A DNA stretch of 15,004 bases from Natronohydrobacter sp. Lineage in GTDB: Bacteria; Pseudomonadota; Alphaproteobacteria; Rhodobacterales; Rhodobacteraceae. This document shows, in pieces, positions 7,679 through 12,854 of the stretch. Location: assembly GCA_007123015.1 (NCBI GenBank), contig SKSL01000167.1, positions 1 to 15,004 of the forward strand. The letters run 5' to 3'. The notes under the pieces were generated by a model. It was not told the DNA's origin. It searched no databases and saw only the letters and a program-made list of their open reading frames with translations. Every line of letters begins with the position of its first letter. Position 1 is the stretch's first letter. Position numbers and translations under genes: made by a program.

Positions 7679-7833
7679 TGCCGGATCTTGGACGCTACGC
7701 GCTGGAAGTGTCACTGGCCTATCTGACATCATTGGGCCTTATTGGTGCGCTTGGCGTATTCTACTGGCTTCGCGGGCGATCCGTGAAGCGCCAACTTGCT
7801 GAAATCGAGACACGTCGAGGAGAGAATGGGTAA
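7675..7833 (+). CDS. ccmD: Heme exporter small subunit CcmD
   Basis: A 52-residue protein with one membrane helix (about residues 11-31, VSLAYLTSLGLIGALGVFYWL) followed by a basic, helical tail (RGRSVKRQLAEIETRRGENG), the standard CcmD form. CcmD stabilises the CcmABC complex and aids release of holo-CcmE. The first ATG (7675) overlaps the ccmC stop and has GGGAG eight bases upstream; a second ATG directly follows, so the product may be one residue shorter. The last eight bases overlap ccmG. The size equals the orf52 described in the R. capsulatus hel cluster. Confidence 0.9.
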   Translation: MMPDLGRYALEVSLAYLTSLGLIGALGVFYWLRGRSVKRQLAEIETRRGENG

Positions 7834-8362
7834 ATTCCGTCCACTGATGTTCCTGCCGCCGCTGATCTTTGCGGCGATTGCGGCCTTGTTCTTTCTCGGC
7901 AATTTTCGCGAGGACCGCGACGCCTTGCCGTCAGCGCGCGAAGGGCAGCCCGCACCGGCCGTTGTTCTGACCCCGCTGGGTGATGAAGCGCTTTTTGATG
8001 ACGCCACCTTGCGTGATGGAGAGGTAAAGCTTGTCAATTACTGGGCGTCATGGTGCGCACCCTGTCGCGCCGAGCATCCGCTCTTGGAAGATCTGGCCCA
8101 GATTGTCCCGGTTTATGGGGTGAATTACCGAGATCAAGCTGATCGGGCGATGGATTTTCTGGATGAATTGGGCAATCCGTTCGCGGCTGTTGGTCAGGAT
8201 CTGCCGGGGCGGATGGGGTTGGATTGGGGGCTCTATGGGGTGCCCGAAACCTACGTGGTGGCAGGCGATGGCACTATCATGTTGCGATTTGCTGGTCCGA
8301 TCACGCGCGATGTGATTGACCGGCGCATCATGCCTGCGATCGAGGAAGCGAAGGCGCGATAA
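7826..8362 (+). CDS. ccmG: Thiol:disulfide interchange protein CcmG (DsbE/HelX family)
   Basis: A 178-residue membrane-anchored thioredoxin. An N-terminal uncleaved helix (about 7-25) is followed by a thioredoxin fold with active site WASWCAPC (73-80; C77 and C80) and the cis-proline loop GVPETY (P140). The acidic insert GLDWGLYGVPE ahead of the cis-proline is typical of CcmG. In the periplasm it takes electrons from CcdA/DsbD and helps reduce the apocytochrome CxxCH cysteines before heme ligation. The ATG at 7826 follows GAGGAG (7817-7822); longer in-frame starts lack a ribosome site. It ends the ccm run: ccmE, ccmF and ccmH are not in the window. Confidence 0.96.
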   Translation: MGKFRPLMFLPPLIFAAIAALFFLGNFREDRDALPSAREGQPAPAVVLTPLGDEALFDDATLRDGEVKLVNYWASWCAPCRAEHPLLEDLAQIVPVYGVNYRDQADRAMDFLDELGNPFAAVGQDLPGRMGLDWGLYGVPETYVVAGDGTIMLRFAGPITRDVIDRRIMPAIEEAKAR

Positions 8363-8363
8363 A

Positions 8364-8387
8364 GCGTTCACAGACGCTGTGGAACGC
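8364..8387 (+). terminator. Hairpin after ccmG, probable 3' end of the operon
   Basis: Directly after the ccmG stop, GCGTTCACAG (8364-8373) pairs with CTGTGGAACGC (8377-8387) around an ACG loop, with one bulged G. The stem is about 10 bp. There is no T-run after it, so it may be a weak terminator or an RNA-stabilising 3' hairpin rather than a canonical intrinsic terminator. It lies between two convergent genes. Confidence 0.5.
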
Positions 8388-8523
8388 CGCGCCAGATGGA
8401 GCGCGAATTGCCAGTAAGCAGCAGGTGTTTAATCGTGCGACAGGTGCCAGAACTTGGATCGTGAACTGACCGGCCAAATCACGCTATGCCCCGCGAAATG
8501 GCTTTGCTACACTATTTCATCGC

Positions 8524-8919
8524 TTATTCACGGGCAATGAACTGCATGATTTCGCGTGTACCATCCACGGTCATCACAAGTTCCCAGCGCCCCGGACGAG
8601 TCATCTGTCCCGTTGCAACCCTTTGGGCCGTTTCCCCAGCGCCTGGCTCGAGTGGAATGGGAGTGCCGCCGACAGGACGTAGTATCACCTGCGGGTTTTG
8701 ACTGTCCTCATGCGTGACGGTCAGTTCAACCCGGTAGCCCCCATCAATCGCCACGGCTGTCCGGATCTGCGGGGTGATTTCGACAGTGTGCAGAAGCAAA
8801 GTCTGATTGGCACCGACGATAGGCAGGGGCTCGCGAACGAAGAATGTAACTGATGCCATGAGAATGATGAATCCCATGATCAGGCCAAGCAGCGTAATTG
8901 CGATGATCCGGGTCGGCAT
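8524..8919 (-). CDS. Membrane-anchored periplasmic protein of unknown function
   Basis: A 131-residue protein I do not recognise. One N-terminal membrane helix (about residues 5-27) has no signal-peptidase site that I can see, so it is probably an anchor. It is followed by about 100 residues rich in beta-prone segments (GGYRVELTVTH, NPQVILRPVGG, GRWELVMTVDG), which suggests a single beta-sandwich domain on the periplasmic side. The layout (anchor, then YRVELTV and GRWELVMTV strands) recalls FixH/YtkA-type copper-associated domains, but I see no metal-binding residues, so this is only a hint. The ATG is supported by AAGGA six bases upstream. It is convergent with ccmG. Gene reality is fairly sure; function unknown. 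Confidence 0.75.
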   Translation of the reverse strand: MPTRIIAITLLGLIMGFIILMASVTFFVREPLPIVGANQTLLLHTVEITPQIRTAVAIDGGYRVELTVTHEDSQNPQVILRPVGGTPIPLEPGAGETAQRVATGQMTRPGRWELVMTVDGTREIMQFIARE

Positions 8920-9014
8920 GCCGCGTCCTTCTGATCTGCCCCAGTGGTGAGCATAAGTGACACAAATGGGGCAGAAGGTTCAAGCTGCAGGCAGTGCGGC
9001 ATATGCGGCCAAAG

Positions 9015-9072
9015 GGTCACATGGAAACCCGGTGAAACACTTGCATGAAGCAAGCTCACCGGGCCTGTGACC
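9015..9072. other. 58-base nested inverted repeat, candidate structured RNA or terminator
   Basis: Three stacked stems fold one segment: GGTCACA (9015-9021) with TGTGACC (9066-9072); CCCGGTGA (9028-9035) with TCACCGGG (9056-9063); CTTGC (9040-9044) with GCAAG (9050-9054) around an ATGAA loop. The internal loops are small (6/2 and 4/1). It lies in the 217-base gap between two minus-strand genes and no coding frame explains it. No T-run follows on either strand. It could be a 3' structure of the small upstream gene, an sRNA, or a leader element of the gene at 8524-8919. Confidence 0.5.
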
Positions 9073-9136
9073 TGACGAACTCAGGGTTGCCGCGGGCTGA
9101 TGCACGGTATGCGCAATCGGCCCTAGGCCCGCGCAA

Positions 9137-9292
9137 TCACGCCTGTGCGTTGTTGTTGGATGTCTGAAATACTGCGACGAGTTTGGCTTTCAACGCGGAC
9201 ATGGTCGCAGCGAAAGCTTCCGACCGTGCGCGACGCGCATCGGCTTCGATCTGCAATGTGTTGACGATGAGGGTGTCTTTGGTATTCAGCAT
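9137..9292 (-). CDS. Small soluble protein of unknown function (51 aa)
   Basis: The ATG at 9292 gives a 51-residue protein beginning MLNTKDTLIVNTLQIEADARR and continuing as a charged, alanine-rich helix (RARSEAFAATMSALKAKLVAVF), with no membrane segment. Very small proteins with an IEADARRAR-EA-like helix are, from memory, common in Rhodobacteraceae and also occur with membrane-associated partners. The ribosome site is weak (AAGAGAG). The frame remains open to 9391, but the added residues look unlike a protein N-terminus. It is divergent from edd, with the edd promoter about 120 bases upstream. The gene is probable, not certain. Confidence 0.55.
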   Translation of the reverse strand: MLNTKDTLIVNTLQIEADARRARSEAFAATMSALKAKLVAVFQTSNNNAQA

Positions 9293-9413
9293 GGCTCTCT
9301 TGCCTCGGTTTTCGATTGCGCCGCTGAAATAATCGCTGCGCCGCAGCATTGCGAGAGACAATCGCGAAGCCCCGCCATGCAGGATTTGCATGACTTCTAC
9401 ACCCCCGCAGCAA

Positions 9414-9442
9414 TTGAATTGTTAGCGCTAACTCTATATATG
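9414..9442 (+). promoter_or_regulatory. Putative promoter of edd
   Basis: TTGAAT (9414-9419) and TATATG (9437-9442) are 17 bases apart; an alternative -10, TATATA (9435-9440), gives 15. The segment is AT-rich against GC-rich surroundings and lies 40 bases before the edd start codon. The spacer is filled by the palindrome described next. Confidence 0.6.
9421..9432. promoter_or_regulatory. LacI-family-type operator GTTAGCGCTAAC
   Basis: GTTAGCGCTAAC is a perfect 12-bp palindrome with the central CG that LacI/GalR-family operators share. It sits between the -35 and -10 hexamers of the edd promoter, a position where a bound repressor would block RNA polymerase. The likely reader is a sugar-acid-responsive LacI-family regulator of Entner-Doudoroff or gluconate genes. 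No such regulator is encoded in the window. Confidence 0.7.
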
Positions 9443-9481
9443 TGCGTAGAGCGAGTCGATTTATGCAAGAGGGAGTCCGAC

Positions 9482-11287
9482 ATGCCGCTGAACCCGCGCC
9501 TGGAAGCTGTGACAGACCGGATCAGGACACGGTCCGCGCTGCGGCGACAGGCTTATCTGGATCGGATGCGGGCTGCAGCAGAGGCAGGACCTGCACGGGC
9601 GCATCTTTCTTGTGGCAATCAGGCGCATGCCTATGCGGCCATGAGCAGTGACAAGGATCGGCTGGCACAGGGGCGCGCGCCCAATCTGGGGATTGTCACG
9701 GCCTATAACGACATGTTGTCGGCGCATCAGCCCTTCGAGACCTATCCCGAGATCATCCGCCGCGCCGCGCGGGCTGCAGGAGGGACAGCGCAGGTGGCCG
9801 GGGGGGTGCCTGCAATGTGTGACGGGGTCACGCAGGGCCAGCCGGGGATGGAATTGTCGCTGTTTTCGCGCGATGTGATCGCGCTTTCGGCCGGGGTCGC
9901 GATGTCGCATAACTGTTTTGATGCGGCCGTCTGGCTTGGGGTCTGTGACAAGATCGTGCCGGGTCTGGTCATGGCTGCAGCGACTTTCGGGCATGTGCCT
10001 GCGATTTTCGTGCCAGCTGGACCCATGATCAGTGGCTTGCCCAATGACGAAAAAGCCGCTGCACGACAGCGTTTCGCGCAGGGCGAAATCGGGCGTGAGG
10101 AATTGATGGCCGCTGAAATGGCAAGCTATCATGGCCCTGGCACCTGCACATTTTACGGCACGGCGAATACCAACCAGATGCTGATGGAATTCATGGGGCT
10201 GCACATGCCGGGGGCGGCTTTCGTCAATCCCGGCACACCCTTGCGCGAGGCGCTCACAGTGGCCGCGACCGAGCGCGCGCTGGCGATCACGGCGCAGGGT
10301 AATGACTATCGCCCCGCAGGGCAGGTGCTGGATGAAAAGGCGTTCGTGAACGGGATTGTCGGGCTGATGGCGACAGGGGGCTCGACCAATCTGGTGCTGC
10401 ATCTGCCAGCGATGGCGCGGGCAGCAGGCATCGAGCTGACGCTTGCGGATTTCGCCGATATTTCGGAACTCGTGCCGCTGATGGCCAAGGTCTATCCCAA
10501 TGGTCTGGCCGATGTGAACCATTTCCATGCGGCCGGTGGGTTGGGATATATGATCGGCGAGTTGCTTGCGGTCGGGCTCTTGCATGAGGATGTCTGCACC
10601 ATCGCCGGGGATGGCCTGACGCGCTACGCGCTGGAACCGAAACTGAAAGACGGTGTTCTGGTCTGGGAAGAAGGTGCCGGCGAGAGCCTGAATGACCGGA
10701 TCCTGCGCCCTGCGCGCGATCCGTTCCAGGCGACCGGGGGCTTGCGACAGCTTGCGGGCTCGCTGGGGCAGGGGGTGATCAAGGTCTCTGCAGTGGATCC
10801 TTCGCGTCATGTGATCGAAGCGCGGGCGCGGGTGTTTCACGATCAAGTCGGCGTCAAGGCCGCGTTTCAGGCAGGGGAGTTCACTGATGATACGATCGTC
10901 GTGGTGCGTTTTCAGGGGCCTGCGGCCAATGGGATGCCAGAGTTGCATTCACTGACGCCGATCCTGGGGGTGTTGCAGGAACGGGGACTGAAGATTGCGC
11001 TGGTGACAGATGGGCGCATGTCGGGGGCCTCGGGCAAAGTGCCTGCAGCGATCCATGTGGCGCCGGAAGCGGCCAAGGGCGGGCCGCTGGCGAAGCTGTG
11101 CGATGGGGATCTGGTGCGGCTTGATGCTGTAGCCGGGCGGCTGGATGTGCTGGAAGACGGATTTGCAGAGCGCGTGCCTGTGACAGCGGATCTGAGCGCC
11201 AATGGGTTCGGTATCGGGCGCGAGCTGTTCACTGCTTTCCGTGCCTCGGTGGGTGATTCGACCGAAGGTGCCAGCGTCGTCGTCTGA
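9482..11287 (+). CDS. edd: Phosphogluconate dehydratase (Entner-Doudoroff pathway)
   Basis: A 601-residue protein of the IlvD/Edd dehydratase family; E. coli Edd has 603. Family blocks are GGVPAMCDGVTQGQPGMELS (107-126, C113), AMSHNCFDAAVWLGVCDKIVPG (140-161, C145 and C155, the C155 block matching the conserved CDK), GLGYMIGEL, and the C-terminal GRMSGASGKVPAAIHVAPEA that separates Edd/IlvD from other families. The conserved cysteines fit a [4Fe-4S] cluster. It dehydrates 6-phosphogluconate to KDPG in the cytosol. The ATG at 9482 has GAGGGAG seven bases upstream; the frame is open further upstream but runs through the promoter. eda, its usual partner, does not follow. Transcription likely depends on the LacI-type operator above. 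Confidence 0.96.
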   Translation: MPLNPRLEAVTDRIRTRSALRRQAYLDRMRAAAEAGPARAHLSCGNQAHAYAAMSSDKDRLAQGRAPNLGIVTAYNDMLSAHQPFETYPEIIRRAARAAGGTAQVAGGVPAMCDGVTQGQPGMELSLFSRDVIALSAGVAMSHNCFDAAVWLGVCDKIVPGLVMAAATFGHVPAIFVPAGPMISGLPNDEKAAARQRFAQGEIGREELMAAEMASYHGPGTCTFYGTANTNQMLMEFMGLHMPGAAFVNPGTPLREALTVAATERALAITAQGNDYRPAGQVLDEKAFVNGIVGLMATGGSTNLVLHLPAMARAAGIELTLADFADISELVPLMAKVYPNGLADVNHFHAAGGLGYMIGELLAVGLLHEDVCTIAGDGLTRYALEPKLKDGVLVWEEGAGESLNDRILRPARDPFQATGGLRQLAGSLGQGVIKVSAVDPSRHVIEARARVFHDQVGVKAAFQAGEFTDDTIVVVRFQGPAANGMPELHSLTPILGVLQERGLKIALVTDGRMSGASGKVPAAIHVAPEAAKGGPLAKLCDGDLVRLDAVAGRLDVLEDGFAERVPVTADLSANGFGIGRELFTAFRASVGDSTEGASVVV

Positions 11288-11288
11288 G

Positions 11289-11317
11289 GTAAGGTGCGTG
11301 CTGAGCACGCACCTTAC
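11289..11317. terminator. Bidirectional hairpin between edd and the M48 peptidase gene
   Basis: GTAAGGTGCGTGC (11289-11301) pairs perfectly with GCACGCACCTTAC (11305-11317) around a TGA loop: a 13-bp stem starting one base after the edd stop. The right arm contains the TAA stop of the minus-strand M48 gene (11314-11316). It can serve both convergent transcripts. No T-run is present on either side. Confidence 0.75.
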
Positions 11318-12003
11318 GTATCGGGCGCGAGCTTCCAGCGTTCTTCGTTCTCTTCGATGGCGCGGATCCGCTCTTCGCTTTTGGGGTGGCTCATCATCCA
11401 GGCCGGGGCACCACCGCCCATCCCCACCAGATTGTCGAGCTTGCGAAACAGCGATTTCTGCGGCTCGACCCCAATTCCCGCTTTCACCAGCAGCGCCGAA
11501 GCATAGGCATCTGCTTCATATTCGTCATCGCGCGAGAGTCGCGCCATCAGAAGTGAGGTGATCAGATTGGCCACGATCACTCCAATCCCGGGCAGGAACC
11601 GGTTGAAGATCGTGGCCAGCGCCATGCGGATCGCATTGGTGCCAGAAAAATCTATCATCCGTTTGCGCGTATGGCCCAGCGCCACATGGCCCAGTTCATG
11701 CGCGATCACGCTGGCCATTTCTTCTGCAGAGACCTCGCCCGTGCGGTATTTGTTGTAAAACCCGCGCGTGATGAAAATGCGGCCATCCGGTGCTGCGAGC
11801 CCGTTTACGGGTTCAATCTCATAGATATGCACCATCACGCGGTCGATCCCTATAGCTTGCGCCATCCGCTCGGTCAGGGATTTCAGCTTGGCATCGGCCA
11901 GCGGTGTCGAGCGCTCATCCAGCTCGCGCGAGGTACGCCAGCTTGAGAAGAGATACATGATCAGCCCGTAGCCGATCAGCAGAAGAAACGGGAGTATTCT
12001 CAT
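11314..12003 (-). CDS. M48-family zinc metallopeptidase, membrane-anchored
   Basis: A 229-residue M48 peptidase. An N-terminal helix (about residues 3-20) anchors it, followed by the catalytic domain with HELGH (102-106; zinc histidines 102 and 106, catalytic E103) and third ligand E161 in SRDDEYEADAYA. A hydrophobic segment lies between them (about 125-153), as in HtpX/Ste24-type members. It resembles membrane protein quality-control peptidases; the N-terminal region is shorter than in HtpX (four helices). The start at 12003 has no clear ribosome site. It lies 41 bases after the ZIP gene stop on the same strand and may be cotranscribed with it. Confidence 0.88.
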   Translation of the reverse strand: MRILPFLLLIGYGLIMYLFSSWRTSRELDERSTPLADAKLKSLTERMAQAIGIDRVMVHIYEIEPVNGLAAPDGRIFITRGFYNKYRTGEVSAEEMASVIAHELGHVALGHTRKRMIDFSGTNAIRMALATIFNRFLPGIGVIVANLITSLLMARLSRDDEYEADAYASALLVKAGIGVEPQKSLFRKLDNLVGMGGGAPAWMMSHPKSEERIRAIEENEERWKLAPDT

Positions 12004-12044
12004 GGGTCAGATATGGGGCGGGGGTGGAATGAGGACAAGAGCCC

Positions 12045-12785
12045 TCAGCCCAGAACCAGCGTCAGCGCCATCATCAGTGTGAAGGCCAAAGTCACCACCA
12101 CGCCCAGCAGCGAATGATCGACTTCGGTCCCGGCCTCGGGCAGAAGTTCCGAAAAGATCATCCAGAGCATCGCGCCCGCCGCCAGTCCCAGCCCGACCGG
12201 CAGTACGGGTGCGAACCACAGCACAAACAGAAAGGCCGGCACTGCCAGCAGCGGTTGCGGCACGGAAGACAGGATCGCCCACCAGCCCGCCTTGCCCACA
12301 GACGCCCCGCGCGGCACCATGATCAGCGCAATCGCCAGCCCCTCGGGCACATTGTGCAGCGCAATGGCGACTGTGATGAAATTCCCCAATTCGCTGCCAC
12401 CGCCATAGGCAACCCCCACGCCGATTCCTTCGGCCGCAGAATGGGCTGTCATCACCCCCATGATCAGCAGGATCTTCAGTGCATCCGCGCCCTTGGTGTC
12501 GGCAATGCTGACATCCGAGCGCCCGGCAAGCCACCGATGCGCGATCCAGATACCGCTCAGACCCAAAAGCAAGCCCGTCAGCGTGCGCAACTCGGAAATC
12601 TCGAACCCTTCGAGCACCAGTTGAAAGGTCGCAGCCAGCATCAGCCCTGCAGCAACCGCATTGCCCATGGCCAGCGCGCGCGGCGTGACATTGCGCATGG
12701 CCAGCAAGGGCAGGGCACCCAGTCCGGTGGCAAGTGCTGTGATGGCTGCAGCGATGAACACCAGCAGGACTGTGGGATCAGACAT
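12045..12785 (-). CDS. ZIP-family divalent metal transporter
   Basis: A 246-residue protein with about eight membrane helices and the two ZIP signature metal sites: TAHSAAEGIGVG (113-124, TM4) and ALHNVPEGLAIAL (142-154, TM5, HNxPEG). The intracellular loop (about 86-103) lacks a long histidine-rich segment. ZIP proteins import Zn, Fe, Mn or Co into the cytosol; substrate is not readable from sequence. An ATG at 12785 is preferred because AAGGCGG lies six to twelve bases upstream; a GTG two codons earlier is too close to it. Its promoter carries a perfect iron-control-type palindrome, which suggests that iron status matters for it. It resembles the ZupT class. Confidence 0.9.
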   Translation of the reverse strand: MSDPTVLLVFIAAAITALATGLGALPLLAMRNVTPRALAMGNAVAAGLMLAATFQLVLEGFEISELRTLTGLLLGLSGIWIAHRWLAGRSDVSIADTKGADALKILLIMGVMTAHSAAEGIGVGVAYGGGSELGNFITVAIALHNVPEGLAIALIMVPRGASVGKAGWWAILSSVPQPLLAVPAFLFVLWFAPVLPVGLGLAAGAMLWMIFSELLPEAGTEVDHSLLGVVVTLAFTLMMALTLVLG

Positions 12786-12798
12786 GAGCACCGCCTTA

Positions 12799-12815
12799 TT
12801 TAGAATAATTCTAAA
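12799..12815. promoter_or_regulatory. Perfect Irr-type iron control box upstream of ZIP gene
   Basis: TTTAGAATAATTCTAAA fits TTTAGAA-N3-TTCTAAA exactly, the consensus I recall for the alphaproteobacterial Irr box (iron control element). The palindrome extends by one base on each side (12798-12816). It begins 13 bases upstream of the ZIP start codon and overlaps the putative -10 element, a position that favours repression. The regulator itself is not in the window. Zur or Mur sites of this group look different, as far as I recall. Confidence 0.75.
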
Positions 12816-12840
12816 TTACGGCATGTGCCCCGCTTGTCAA
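12813..12840 (-). promoter_or_regulatory. Putative promoter of the ZIP gene
   Basis: Read on the minus strand, a perfect TTGACA (12840-12835) and TAATTT (12818-12813) are separated by 16 bases. The -10 overlaps the Irr-type box by three bases. The start site would fall near 12805, inside the box, giving a leader of about 20 bases. Confidence 0.6.
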
Positions 12841-12854
12841 GTCGTCCCGCGCCT

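Noticed and set aside
8486..8701. 71-codon plus-strand frame after ccmG
   Set aside because: Antisense to the 131-aa minus-strand gene, which has a better ribosome site and a clear membrane anchor.
9112..9137. Short direct repeat GCGCAATC flanking GGCCCTAGGCCC
   Set aside because: Only eight bases in two copies; not enough to call an attachment site or repeat element.
9377..9481. Longer N-terminus for edd starting upstream of 9482
   Set aside because: The extension would be translated through the promoter and operator and does not look like family sequence; 9482 has a good ribosome site and gives the family length.
9461..10948. 495-codon open frame on the minus strand opposite edd
   Set aside because: Antisense shadow of a strongly conserved gene; composition is atypical and no ribosome site or motif supports it.
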